Assembly: GCA_965200835.1 (NCBI GenBank)
Contig: OZ241390.1
Span: 248,001 to 312,000 of the forward strand
Direction of reading: 5' to 3'
From: JAPPFW01 sp965200835
Lineage (GTDB): Bacteria; Actinomycetota; Acidimicrobiia; Spongiisociales; Spongiisociaceae
DNA: 64,000 bases
This document shows positions 52,618-60,840 of this stretch, piece by piece; position 1 is the stretch's first letter; each line of letters starts with the position of its first letter. The translations under genes and the position numbers were made by a program. The notes below the pieces were generated by a model. That model saw only the letters and a program-made list of their open reading frames with translations. It made no database searches and had not been told where the DNA came from.

Positions 52618-53483
52618 TCGTACGCGGCCACCACCAGGTCCTAGTACAGGGGATAACGGGGAGGCAGGCAACCTACTGGACCACCAGGATGCAGGAGTAC
52701 GGTACGCGGGTAGCGGCCGGCGTCAATCCGCGCAAGGCGGGCACCAGCCATTGCGGGGTTCCGGTCTATGGCAGCGTGGCCGAGGCCATGGCCGAACAGC
52801 CCATCGATGTAACGGTGCTGTTCGTCCCACCCCTGAGGGTGAAGGCGGCGGTGTTGGATGCGCTGGCAGCCGGAGTTCCCAAGGTCGTCATCCTGACCGA
52901 GCATGTCCCCGTACAGGACGTCATGTACGTACTGGCGGCTGCGGCTGAGTCGAGAGCCTCGGTGGTGGGGCCCAACTCCCCCGGGCTAGCGACACCGGGC
53001 GAGTGCTTCGTCGGCTTCATGCCGGCCTTCGATCCGTCCATCTTCCGTCCGGGCCAGGTAGGGGTGCTGTCACGGAGTGGCAGCCTCGGTACCCTCGCCT
53101 GCCTCAACCTGGTGGCCGGCAGCCTGGGTCAGTCCGCCTTCATCGGTCTGGGCGGCGATCCGATGGTCGGCACGAGTACCCGGGAAGCCCTGGTAACGCT
53201 GGAAGCCGACCCTCGTACGACCGCCGTCCTCCTGATCGGCGAGATCGGTGGTGAGATGGAGGAAGACGCAGCCGGATACGCCACCACCATGACCAAACCG
53301 GTCGTCTCTTTCATAGCCGGCAGGGCTGCGCCACCCGACCGCCGGATGGGACATGCCGGTGCCATCTTCCAGGGAGACCGTGGGTCCTACCTGTCGAAGA
53401 GGCAAGCCCTGGAGTCCGCCGGGGTGACCGTGCTCGACCGCCCTTCGGAGATCGGACCTGCGGTCGCGGACGCCCTGGCCTGA
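52614..53483 (+). CDS. Acyl-CoA ligase (ADP-forming), CoA-binding alpha subunit, SucD-like
   Basis: 289 residues. CoA-binding fold with VLVQGITGRQATYWTTRM, GVNPRKAGTSHCGVPVYGSV and VGPNSPGLATPGE; the phosphohistidine is in RRMGHAGAIFQG. With the SucC-like subunit it forms a heterodimer that makes acyl-CoA. Typical alpha subunit length. The stop is followed by a convergent metallo-beta-lactamase gene. Since no other TCA genes are near, a specialised acid is more likely than succinate. Confidence 0.88.
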   Translation: MIVRGHHQVLVQGITGRQATYWTTRMQEYGTRVAAGVNPRKAGTSHCGVPVYGSVAEAMAEQPIDVTVLFVPPLRVKAAVLDALAAGVPKVVILTEHVPVQDVMYVLAAAAESRASVVGPNSPGLATPGECFVGFMPAFDPSIFRPGQVGVLSRSGSLGTLACLNLVAGSLGQSAFIGLGGDPMVGTSTREALVTLEADPRTTAVLLIGEIGGEMEEDAAGYATTMTKPVVSFIAGRAAPPDRRMGHAGAIFQGDRGSYLSKRQALESAGVTVLDRPSEIGPAVADALA

Positions 53484-53510
53484 GGATGCAGGACTGGACC
53501 CCTCGGATGG

Positions 53511-54866
53511 CTAGCGGTGGTGCCTTCCTCGACCGAGCAGCTGGAGCGTCTGCGGAACCCCACCCGGCGTGACCACCACCGGCTCGATCCCCTCGGCTTC
53601 GAGGAACTTGGCGGCCGCCGTGGCGCGGTAGCCGGAGCCGCAGACGACCCACACCTCCCGGTCTCGGTCCAGCCCGGGCGGCAAGCCATGCCGAAGTTCC
53701 GGGAGGTACCGGTAGATGGAGCCCTCTATGTGGCCGGCCTCCCACTCGCCGGGCGATCTGACGTCGAGAACCGTTATGTCGTCCTGCTCGACCGCCTCGG
53801 CCAGCTGGGCCGTGGTCCTCATCCGGTATGAATCCAGCCGCCCACCTTGCGCTACCCACTCGTCGACCCCGTACATGACCCCCAATACCTGGTCGAATCC
53901 GATCCGGCCAAACTGGCGAACCACCGCCGCCATGTTCTGGTCCCGGCGGGCGATCAGGACGACGGGACTGTCGAACGGCAGCAACCAACCCGCCCAGACG
54001 GCTACCTGATCCGACATCTCCAAGCAAAGCGACCCGGGAAGGTGACCGGCCGCGTATTCAGCACGAGGTCGGATGTCGATGAGGTGGGTATCCGGCGGAA
54101 GCTCGGAGGGATCTAGTTCCGGGATCTCCACCGGTGGCAAGGGATCGGGGCCTAGCAGGTTGATCGGTCCCATATGCGCATAGTAACTGGGAAAAGGCTG
54201 TAGACCTCCCAGCTGGCCGGCGGCGAAGGCATCGGCATCGGGATAGGCGAGGACCGGGTTGGTCCGTCGCTCTAGCCCGATGGTGGAGGTCGATCGGCCA
54301 GCCGCGGCAGACGCAGTACAGAAGGATCCCTCCCCATGAGTCGGGTAGAGACCAGTGTCCTCCGGCAACCCGGCCAGTCGATGTACCGAGCCGTACTGGA
54401 GGCGAGCCAGCTGTTCGGCACGTTCGGTACCCAACAGATCGGACCGGCCCGCGGAACCCACCAGCAGGCTTCCCCCGGAGAACACCGCCCGAACATCTCC
54501 ATCTACCAGTATCAGGTAGCTGGTGTGTTCAGGAGTGTGGCCCGGGGTGTGGAGGGGACGGATGGTCACCGAATCCGCTACCAGATCCTCATTGTGGAAG
54601 GCGGGAAGATGCTCGAACGCTGCTCCTGCCGCTGCCGGAAGGACCAGCGACGCCCCGGTGCTCCGGGCGAGCTCGCGGCCTCCGGATATGTAGTCATTGT
54701 GGAGGTGGGTCTCGAGCACGAACCCGAGTTCGATGTCCGAACCGCTCACCACCCGCTCGAACCGTTCGGCATCACGCTGCGGATCGACCACCAAGCCGAA
54801 CCCATCGTGAACGAGCAGGTAGGTCGAGTCGCCCAGTCCGTCGGTCCGGAAGGTAGTTATCTCCAT
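53511..54866 (-). CDS. Metallo-beta-lactamase / double rhodanese protein (persulfide dioxygenase-like)
   Basis: 451 residues. Metal motif ETHLHNDYISGGRELA (about 53-68), THTPGHTPEHTSYLI-like HTPGHTPEHTSY and the C-terminal metal residues of the domain; then two rhodanese-like domains. The first (LIDIRPRAEYAAGH) has VVLIARRDQ where the active Cys should be, so it is inactive. The second has VWVVCGSGYRA with the Cys. Such fusions oxidise glutathione persulfide or handle sulfane sulfur. It is next to the acyl-CoA ligase pair, convergent. Sulfur chemistry would be consistent with a sulfonate role for that pair. Confidence 0.85.
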   Translation of the reverse strand: MEITTFRTDGLGDSTYLLVHDGFGLVVDPQRDAERFERVVSGSDIELGFVLETHLHNDYISGGRELARSTGASLVLPAAAGAAFEHLPAFHNEDLVADSVTIRPLHTPGHTPEHTSYLILVDGDVRAVFSGGSLLVGSAGRSDLLGTERAEQLARLQYGSVHRLAGLPEDTGLYPTHGEGSFCTASAAAGRSTSTIGLERRTNPVLAYPDADAFAAGQLGGLQPFPSYYAHMGPINLLGPDPLPPVEIPELDPSELPPDTHLIDIRPRAEYAAGHLPGSLCLEMSDQVAVWAGWLLPFDSPVVLIARRDQNMAAVVRQFGRIGFDQVLGVMYGVDEWVAQGGRLDSYRMRTTAQLAEAVEQDDITVLDVRSPGEWEAGHIEGSIYRYLPELRHGLPPGLDRDREVWVVCGSGYRATAAAKFLEAEGIEPVVVTPGGVPQTLQLLGRGRHHR

Positions 54867-55037
54867 GGTCTCCTCCCCGCCGGATCCACCACATGACCCG
54901 ACCCCAAGACGTTATACGGTCCGGCGCTCCGATGAGCGCGCTGGCGGGCGATGGCTATCATCCGACGAGATGAGAGGTAGCTCATACGAGACCTGGACAC
55001 CCGGATGGGTTCGGCGGGCCTCCGTTCCGACCCATCA

Positions 55038-55056
55038 GTGTGGCAGTCTGTCACAC
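55038..55056. promoter_or_regulatory. Near-perfect palindrome, candidate operator
   Basis: GTGTGGCAG-T-CTGTCACAC: the two nine-base arms match at eight positions around a single central base. It lies 39 bases ahead of the ATG at 55095, where a regulator site would be expected. The following 35 bases are more AT-rich, and no clear -35/-10 pair is seen. Confidence 0.45.
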
Positions 55057-55094
55057 ATACTGCTATTCTGTGGCCGGATAGAGAGGGGTATCGT

Positions 55095-55649
55095 ATGATA
55101 ACATCCTGGGAGCAGGTACTATATATAGTCGCCACAGGGTTTAGTTTAGTAGCAGCTGTTATAGCGCTGTTTTGGATGTTCATACGGATTATGGACATCT
55201 TCGTGACCGCGAAGCTCGACGCTCGGCTGGCCGAGATGTCCGCTAGCTTCGACGATCGCCTCGCGAGTATGGACCGAAAGATCGACCAGCTGACGGCGAG
55301 TATGGACCGAAAGATCGACCAGCTGACGGCGAATGTGGACCGAAAGATCGACCAGCTGACGGCGAATGTGGACCGAAAGATCGACCAGCTATCGGCCAGT
55401 GTCGACCAACGGCTAACCGAGATGTCCGCCGACGTTGACAGGCGGCTCGCGGAAACCTCGATCGCCAACGTCGAACGGATATCAGAGTTGAGGGTCTCCA
55501 CTTTGAAAACGATCGACGAAGTGTCCGGCAGAGTCATCAAGTTGGACCTGCGAGTCGCGGAGTTGGAGACTCGAATGACCTACACACAGAAGGTGGTAGA
55601 AGAGATCCGGGACCTGGTAGCCGATGCCCCCAGGCGAGCAGGCGGCTGA
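55095..55649 (+). CDS. Membrane-anchored coiled-coil protein with 11-residue repeats
   Basis: 184 residues from the ATG at 55095 with GAGAGGGG six bases ahead. One transmembrane helix (about 8-35, VLYIVATGFSLVAAVIALFW), then a long continuous coiled coil. Its centre has four copies of an 11-residue unit, (A)SMDRKIDQLTA, a hendecad pattern that favours right-handed or straight coiled coils. The first 60 codons are notably AT-rich. There is no enzyme domain. It resembles DUF-type actinobacterial stalk proteins, but I do not know its partner; a phage-tail-like or scaffold role cannot be excluded. Confidence 0.65.
   Translation: MITSWEQVLYIVATGFSLVAAVIALFWMFIRIMDIFVTAKLDARLAEMSASFDDRLASMDRKIDQLTASMDRKIDQLTANVDRKIDQLTANVDRKIDQLSASVDQRLTEMSADVDRRLAETSIANVERISELRVSTLKTIDEVSGRVIKLDLRVAELETRMTYTQKVVEEIRDLVADAPRRAGG
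55263..55394 (+). repeat. Four tandem 33-bp repeats inside the coiled-coil gene
   Basis: The 33-base unit begins GCGAGTATGGACCGAAAG and ends CAGCTGACG; copies are at 55263-55295, 55296-55328, 55329-55361 and 55362-55394. Copies one and two are identical; three and four change AGTATG to AATGTG and the last ends CTATCG. The unit encodes 11 residues, so gain or loss of a copy keeps frame and only lengthens the stalk. Confidence 0.85.
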
Positions 55650-55806
55650 TAACTCGGCCTAGCTTGCTGGGTCGAGCGACTTGGGAAGCGGGGTCGTCTC
55701 GGGGCCTTCTCCATGCTTGCGCATGGACAACTGCCCGGAGTGGCCATGAGCGGTGACCTGCCGCGGCTAACGTGACGCAGGACAGGCCACGCAGAAGGGA
55801 TCCGGG

Positions 55807-56391
55807 ATGAAGCGGTCAGAACTGATCTCCGCGCAAACGCGCGCCAGCCTGCTGGAAATGGCCGACGAGGTGGCTGGCCATCAGGACGAGCTTCCTCATG
55901 ACCAGCACGCCCGAGTGGCGACCAGCGAAGCCATCCGGGCCGGATTGTCCGGCAACGCGGCGGTCGGTGCGCTGATCGCCGACCCGGCCGGCCAGGTGCT
56001 ACTCGCGGAGCAGAACCGGATGTTCGCTCCCCGTTTTCGCAGCGACTTCCATGCCGAGATGGTCCTGCTCACCCGCTACGAGAACCGGCATCGGGATGGC
56101 GCCGACCTGAGAGGTCACACCCTGGTCACCTCGCTGGAACCCTGTGAGATGTGCATGATCCGGATCATCAACTCGGGGATCACCACCACGCTCTATGTGG
56201 CGTCCGACCTCGGAAAGGGCGGTGTCACCGGTCCCAACCAGCTGGCGCCCCATTGGGCCCGCCTCGCCGCACCGCTCGACTTCGCTGCCGCCGACTGCTC
56301 CCCCCGCCTGACGGAGATTTCCCTGGCCGCCTTCCAGGCCACCATCGGAGACGTTACGGCCAAGTTGATGGCCCGGCGCTTGCCCGGTTGA
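55807..56391 (+). CDS. Cytidine/deoxycytidylate deaminase-fold nucleoside deaminase
   Basis: 194 residues. Zinc deaminase core: FHAEMVLLTRY (His, catalytic Glu) and LEPCEMCMIRI (two Cys), with the usual spacing. The N-terminal 50 residues are extra helices and the C-terminal region (PRLTEISLAAFQATIGDV) is longer than in cytosine deaminases. Such enzymes remove an amino group from bases, nucleosides or tRNA. A ribosome site AGAAGGG lies ahead of the ATG. It is a single gene and the substrate is not clear. Confidence 0.82.
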   Translation: MKRSELISAQTRASLLEMADEVAGHQDELPHDQHARVATSEAIRAGLSGNAAVGALIADPAGQVLLAEQNRMFAPRFRSDFHAEMVLLTRYENRHRDGADLRGHTLVTSLEPCEMCMIRIINSGITTTLYVASDLGKGGVTGPNQLAPHWARLAAPLDFAAADCSPRLTEISLAAFQATIGDVTAKLMARRLPG

Positions 56392-56488
56392 TGCAACCCC
56401 ACAACCGCCACCCGGTGGTCACGAATCCGGACAACTGTGTGTCGGGAACCCTGGCGGGGATCCGGTTACTCAGCCACTACACCAGGCA

Positions 56489-57001
56489 GTGATGATGGAG
56501 GCCGGGATCACGCCCGTTGACATCGTCTTTCGGCTGGCACCGCTACTGCTTTTGGCGGGAACCACGGTCATGGCGGCCATCGTGTGCCTGAACAACCTCA
56601 CCGCCCCCCAGGCCAACCTCGACTTCGTCCGCCACATAATGACGATGGACACCACCAACCAGGACCGCGGCACCCAGTGGCGAGAGATCCGATCACCGGT
56701 CCTGCACCGGGTCGCCTTCGGCGCGATCCTCACCCTAGAGGTGGCGGTGACCGTACTCGGGGTGATCGGTAGCTACTGGCTGGCGGTCAACCTGGCCGCA
56801 TCCCCTGATGCATGGGAGTCGGCCAAACTCTTCGGGTATCTGGCCTTCCTGGTGGCCTTGGTGGTCTGGTTCGGGGTGATCCAGGTAGTGGGCGCCGAGT
56901 GGTACGTCAGCTGGCAGTCGGAAAAGTGGAACGCCATCCGCGACTCGACTCGGATCAACCTGATTACCCTAGCTGGCCTCATCCTGCTGCGGCTCTCGTG
57001 A
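56489..57001 (+). CDS. DUF2165 family small integral membrane protein
   Basis: 170 residues from a GTG at 56489, with ATGs at 56492 and 56495 as alternatives. Four hydrophobic helices; family marks are the FVRHIMTMDTTN loop, and the GAEWYVSWQSEKWNAI segment. DUF2165 proteins are predicted small membrane proteins with no known role. The gene ends 161 bases before the ABC binding protein and the promoter seen at 57048 suggests they are separate units. Confidence 0.75.
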   Translation: MMMEAGITPVDIVFRLAPLLLLAGTTVMAAIVCLNNLTAPQANLDFVRHIMTMDTTNQDRGTQWREIRSPVLHRVAFGAILTLEVAVTVLGVIGSYWLAVNLAASPDAWESAKLFGYLAFLVALVVWFGVIQVVGAEWYVSWQSEKWNAIRDSTRINLITLAGLILLRLS

Positions 57002-57047
57002 CTATTGCCGACGAGTGTCCCGTCCTCCTCGAGAAACCACCTTCGCT

Positions 57048-57077
57048 TTGGGATTGATGGCATCAATTAGCTATAAA
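57048..57077 (+). promoter_or_regulatory. Candidate sigma-70 type promoter for the ABC operon
   Basis: TTGGGA (57048-57053) and TATAAA (57072-57077) with an 18-base spacer, in an AT-rich stretch just past the DUF2165 stop. It is about 85 bases ahead of the binding-protein start. The -35 is weak but the -10 is good. Confidence 0.5.
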
Positions 57078-57087
57078 TAACCCTCAA

Positions 57088-57101
57088 GCCGGTGTACCGG
57101 C
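57088..57101. promoter_or_regulatory. Perfect inverted repeat, candidate operator
   Basis: GCCGGT-GT-ACCGGC lies ten bases after the candidate -10 box, close to the expected transcription start of the ABC operon. A regulator bound here could block transcription. A small RNA hairpin of the leader is the other reading. Confidence 0.4.
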
Positions 57102-57162
57102 AGCCAACTTCGGAGTCGCGCGTTCAGAGTGCGACCAGACAGGCGAGCGGAAGGAAGATCGT

Positions 57163-58887
57163 ATGAAGAGACTCAGAGGCCTTATCGTAGTGATGGCGGC
57201 CCTAGGCCTGCTGGCTTCGGCCTGCGGTGACGGCGGAGCGGATGAGGCTGCCGAGGCAGAGGCCCAGGCAGCGGCCGCCCAAGCCGCCGCCGACCAGGCT
57301 GCCGCAGACGCTGCGGCCGCCCAGGCTGCTGCGGATGCCGCCCAGGCGGAGCTAGAAGCGGCCCAGGCAGCTCTGGAACAGGCTCAGGCTGATGCGGAGA
57401 CCGGTGGCGCGGAAGCCGCGGCTGCTCTGGAAGCGGCCCAGGCAGCGGCGGATGAAGCGGCTGCCATGGCCAGGGAAGCCGAAGAAGAACTGGCAATGGC
57501 CATGATGGTGGAAGCCCCCGAGATCCGGACGGCTGATGTGCGTATGGGGATCTATCCGTGCTGTGCCGACCTCGCCTATTGGCAGATTCCGATCGAGTTG
57601 GGCTGGTGGGATGAGCTGAACATCACGATTCTCCCCAACGAGCCCACCTACCACTACTTCACTGCTTCCCAGGAAATCGTTCCGTGGTTGCAGCGTGGTG
57701 ACGGTGACGTGGCCCAGGCGTGGGTACCGGGCGTGTTCGGGACCCTGGAGACGTTCGGCCAGAGCATTCCGCCGATCCACTTCGCGGACATCTATGTCGG
57801 TTACGCGATCTTGGTGGCGCCGGATAGCGATGCCAAGACGGCGCTGGAGTTCATGGACGAGGGTATGAGCTTCTCGGATGCTGCCACCGCGGCTGTCCAG
57901 CAGCTGGTGGGCAAGGAAGTCCACATCCCGCCCCATAGCACCACCCAGGCTCAGTATTCGGATGCCTTCTTCGCCTACCTGCCCCAGTGGTGGGAGGACG
58001 TGACCGAGGACATTCCGGCCCTGGACGGCGAGGGTAACCCGCTGGTCCTGTTGGGCCGGGACGGCGAGCCGGTCCTGGACGACGACGGCAACACCCAACC
58101 CATCCGGATCACCACCAACGACTGGCGGAACTACTCCACTCCGGTGTATGTAGACGACCCGACCATCGTGCAGCTCTCGGCTACCGCGGGCCGGATCGAG
58201 TTCGCCATGCCCTATGGTGCACCGACCCTGGTGCAGATGATGCGCAACGGCTGGGATCCACTGATCAACTTCGCCATGATGTATGAGCATGATGCGGCTT
58301 CGCAGCAGACCGCCATCGCCTCGGCGACCGTCGGCGGCACCGGCTTGCTGGCCCGCCGCGAGTGGGTCGCAGAGAACCCGGACCTGGCCTACCGGATCAT
58401 TTCGGTGGCCAACCGCATCTTCGACTTCCTCGAGGATCCCGAGACTCAGCATGAGGGTTGGACGATCGAGGCCAACATCATCAACGAGAAGCGGTCGCTC
58501 AACATGGAACCGGAGGACATCGGGATCATCTGGGACACCATCGACCCGTCCTTCAACTGGGAAGACCAGGAGGCCCTTTGGGATCTGAGTCTGCCGAGTT
58601 ACCACCCGGAGACGGTGTTCGTAACCCAGATCGAGAAGCTGAAGGCGAGCGGAGTCCTCTCCGAGACCTTCGACGCCACGGCTGCTCTGGAAGAGTTCCT
58701 GCTGGCCCAGGAGCTCTACTACGACCTGAAGGGCATGCAGGAGCGGTCGGATGCGCTGTTGGCCAAGGCCATGGGCATGGACCTCTCCGAGGGACAGCAA
58801 TCCCTGGTCGATCAGGCCCAGGTCTTCTATGACCGCTACAACTTCTACGATGCTGAGCGCTTCCTCAACGCAGCCAACCTTGGGTAG
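57163..58887 (+). CDS. ABC transporter substrate-binding lipoprotein, OpuAC-type with Ala-rich coiled linker
   Basis: 574 residues. Signal peptide with lipobox LLASAC-G near residue 21. Residues about 25-115 are an Ala/Glu/Gln tract (repeats of AAQAAADQAAAD and EAAQAALEQAQAD) predicted as a long helix, then the binding domain starts IRTADVRMGIYPCCADLAYWQIP. The domain matches glycine-betaine/quaternary amine binding proteins (OpuAC). Aromatic residues near W and Y in the binding box (YHYFTA, QRGDGDVAQAWVPG) are consistent. The long helix before it would hold the domain away from the membrane. First gene of a four-gene import operon with two permeases. Confidence 0.85.
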   Translation: MKRLRGLIVVMAALGLLASACGDGGADEAAEAEAQAAAAQAAADQAAADAAAAQAAADAAQAELEAAQAALEQAQADAETGGAEAAAALEAAQAAADEAAAMAREAEEELAMAMMVEAPEIRTADVRMGIYPCCADLAYWQIPIELGWWDELNITILPNEPTYHYFTASQEIVPWLQRGDGDVAQAWVPGVFGTLETFGQSIPPIHFADIYVGYAILVAPDSDAKTALEFMDEGMSFSDAATAAVQQLVGKEVHIPPHSTTQAQYSDAFFAYLPQWWEDVTEDIPALDGEGNPLVLLGRDGEPVLDDDGNTQPIRITTNDWRNYSTPVYVDDPTIVQLSATAGRIEFAMPYGAPTLVQMMRNGWDPLINFAMMYEHDAASQQTAIASATVGGTGLLARREWVAENPDLAYRIISVANRIFDFLEDPETQHEGWTIEANIINEKRSLNMEPEDIGIIWDTIDPSFNWEDQEALWDLSLPSYHPETVFVTQIEKLKASGVLSETFDATAALEEFLLAQELYYDLKGMQERSDALLAKAMGMDLSEGQQSLVDQAQVFYDRYNFYDAERFLNAANLG

Positions 58888-58930
58888 GTCCTGAGAAGCA
58901 ACTAGCACCAGAAGGAAGAGACAACAGCCG

Positions 58931-58963
58931 ACGCGGGGTCGGGTTTACGATCCGGCCCCGCGT
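58931..58963 (+). terminator. GC hairpin between binding protein and first permease
   Basis: ACGCGGGGTCGG (58931-58942) and CCGGCCCCGCGT (58952-58963) pair at 11 of 12 positions with one G-U, a nine-base loop between. No strong T-run follows. It probably lowers transcription into the permease genes or protects the binding-protein message, since binding proteins are usually needed in excess. Confidence 0.6.
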
Positions 58964-59024
58964 TGTCCTGCGAGAACCCAACGTAACTGACATACAGAAC
59001 CTGAGGTAAGGACACCGATATCCA

Positions 59025-60044
59025 GTGACGATGACCAGCAGAGATGTTCTTGATGTAAGGGCCAAGGCCAAGCGCATCAGGAGGCGCAAGCGTATAGCCT
59101 ATGTGATCTACCTGGCCATCGGCATCTTCCTTTTCTTCCTGTTCTGGACGATCCTTTCCCTCCGCGTTTCACCGTGGCACTACGACATACCCCCACCGTT
59201 CAATCTCAAGGCTCTACTATCGATATTCCCCCCGCTCGTGCAGGAAGCACTCGTAACCTGGCTTCCAGCCGTACCGGACGCCAATACGTTCCAGCACTTC
59301 ATAGAGAACCTGTTCTTCAGCGAGCGCATGAAAGAGCGATTCGTTCATGCCTGCCCGAGCCTGGCGGAGGAGACCGCCCTCATCACCCAGCTACCCGACT
59401 ACTGCTTCGGGTATGCGCTCCACCTCCTGGAGACGACTCGGAACATTCTGATCGGGGCTGCCCTGGGCACCATCTTCGGTCTCTCCCTTGGGCTGGGTAG
59501 CCTGGTCTTCCCAAAGATCGCACAAGTCTTCACCCCGGTGGCTTCGTTCTTCGGTACTGCACCGATCTTCATCGCCGCCCCGTTCTTCGTCATCTGGTTC
59601 GGTGTCGAGATCCCGCTGCTCACCACTATCGGCCTCGTAACCTTCTACACGACGCTGCTGATGTACTTCTTCAGCCGGCGAGCCGCCGAGAACATCCCGG
59701 TCGGTATCGTCGAATCAGCGCTGACCTTGGGGGGCTCCCCCAGAACAATCTTCCGCTGGGTCTACCTGCCCGGCACCGTGCCCGAAATCGCGGGAGGATT
59801 CCGGATCGCCCTGGCCGGTGCTTGGGGTCTGGGTGTATTGGTCGAGGTGCTCGGCATACAGATCGGGGGAGGACACCTCATCGACATTTGGAGATTCGCC
59901 CTCGGCCTGATCGAGGCCCCGTCAGCCCTAGTCGCCCTGATCATGTTCTTCGGGGTCCTGGCGGTGGTGGTCGACGGCATATTGGTGGTCATAATACGTT
60001 TCATAACCAGGTGGTCCGAGGCCGGTCATCGGCTTGGGCTGTAA
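59025..60044 (+). CDS. ABC transporter permease 1 (ProW/OpuAB type)
   Basis: 339 residues. N-terminal basic stretch (AKRIRRRKRIAYV), then about six helices in the second half. The EAA-like loop is SALTLGGSPRTIFRWVYLPGTVPEIAGGFR. Pairs with the second permease and the ATPase between them. N-terminal extra 130 residues, outside the conserved domain, are of unknown use. A ribosome site is weak; the ATG at 59031 could be used instead of the first start. Confidence 0.85.
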   Translation: MTMTSRDVLDVRAKAKRIRRRKRIAYVIYLAIGIFLFFLFWTILSLRVSPWHYDIPPPFNLKALLSIFPPLVQEALVTWLPAVPDANTFQHFIENLFFSERMKERFVHACPSLAEETALITQLPDYCFGYALHLLETTRNILIGAALGTIFGLSLGLGSLVFPKIAQVFTPVASFFGTAPIFIAAPFFVIWFGVEIPLLTTIGLVTFYTTLLMYFFSRRAAENIPVGIVESALTLGGSPRTIFRWVYLPGTVPEIAGGFRIALAGAWGLGVLVEVLGIQIGGGHLIDIWRFALGLIEAPSALVALIMFFGVLAVVVDGILVVIIRFITRWSEAGHRLGL

Positions 60045-60063
60045 TCAAGGAGGAAGCAACCCA

Positions 60064-60840
60064 ATGTCAAAAGTCGTCAGCTTCGAGGGCCTGTGGTGCG
60101 TTTTCGAGCACCGGTCCGGCCAGCTGGTTAACGCCCTCCAAGACGTAACGTTTACGGTCGAGAGCGGGGAGTTCGTATGTGTGGTGGGACGGTCCGGACA
60201 CGGGAAGACCACCCTCCTTCGAGTGTTGGCCGGTTTGCAACCTCCGACAGCCGGGCAGACCAAGCTCGGTGATGAAGTGGTCACTGGCCCCGGCGCCGAC
60301 CGGGCGATGGTCTTCCAGCAGGACACGGTGTTTCCCTGGCTACACGTCCGCGAGAACGTCGAGTTCGGCCTGCGAGCCATGAACGCACCGGACGAGCACC
60401 GGGTGGAGGTCGCCGATCACTGGCTCGATGCGGTCGGCCTCACCGACTTCGCCGACTCGTGGCCACGAGAACTGTCCGGAGGCATGCGCAAGCGGGTAGC
60501 GCTGGCCTCGGCCATGGCGGTCGGTTCGGATGTGATACTCATGGATGAACCGTTTGGTTCGCTCGACTACTTCACCCGCCGCAATCTCCACGATGTCCTG
60601 CTCGATCTGTGGAAAGAGACACAAAAGACCATTTTCTTCGTCACCCACGACATCGAAGAAGCACTGATCCTGGCTGACCGGGTGATCCTGCTGGCGGAGG
60701 GCAAACTGGTGGACGACATTCCGGTTACCCTCCCTCGCCCCCGCGATGAGGACGTGCGCGCCAGCGAGGCCGCCGTCGGAATCACCAAGGTGATCCTTGC
60801 TCACCTGGGAATCACCGAAGAGGAAGCGACCCGAGCTTGA
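60064..60840 (+). CDS. ABC transporter ATP-binding protein (betaine/nitrate-sulfonate type)
   Basis: 258 residues from the ATG at 60064 with AAGGAGGAAG ahead; the longer frame to 60034 is in the leader. Walker A GRSGHGKTT 42-50 (His in place of the usual Cys), Q-loop VFQQDTVFPW, signature LSGGM 137-141, Walker B VILMDEPFGSLD 157-168, H-loop FFVTHDIEEALIL. It has no regulatory CBS domain, unlike OpuAA. Overlaps the second permease by TTGA. Confidence 0.9.
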   Translation: MSKVVSFEGLWCVFEHRSGQLVNALQDVTFTVESGEFVCVVGRSGHGKTTLLRVLAGLQPPTAGQTKLGDEVVTGPGADRAMVFQQDTVFPWLHVRENVEFGLRAMNAPDEHRVEVADHWLDAVGLTDFADSWPRELSGGMRKRVALASAMAVGSDVILMDEPFGSLDYFTRRNLHDVLLDLWKETQKTIFFVTHDIEEALILADRVILLAEGKLVDDIPVTLPRPRDEDVRASEAAVGITKVILAHLGITEEEATRA

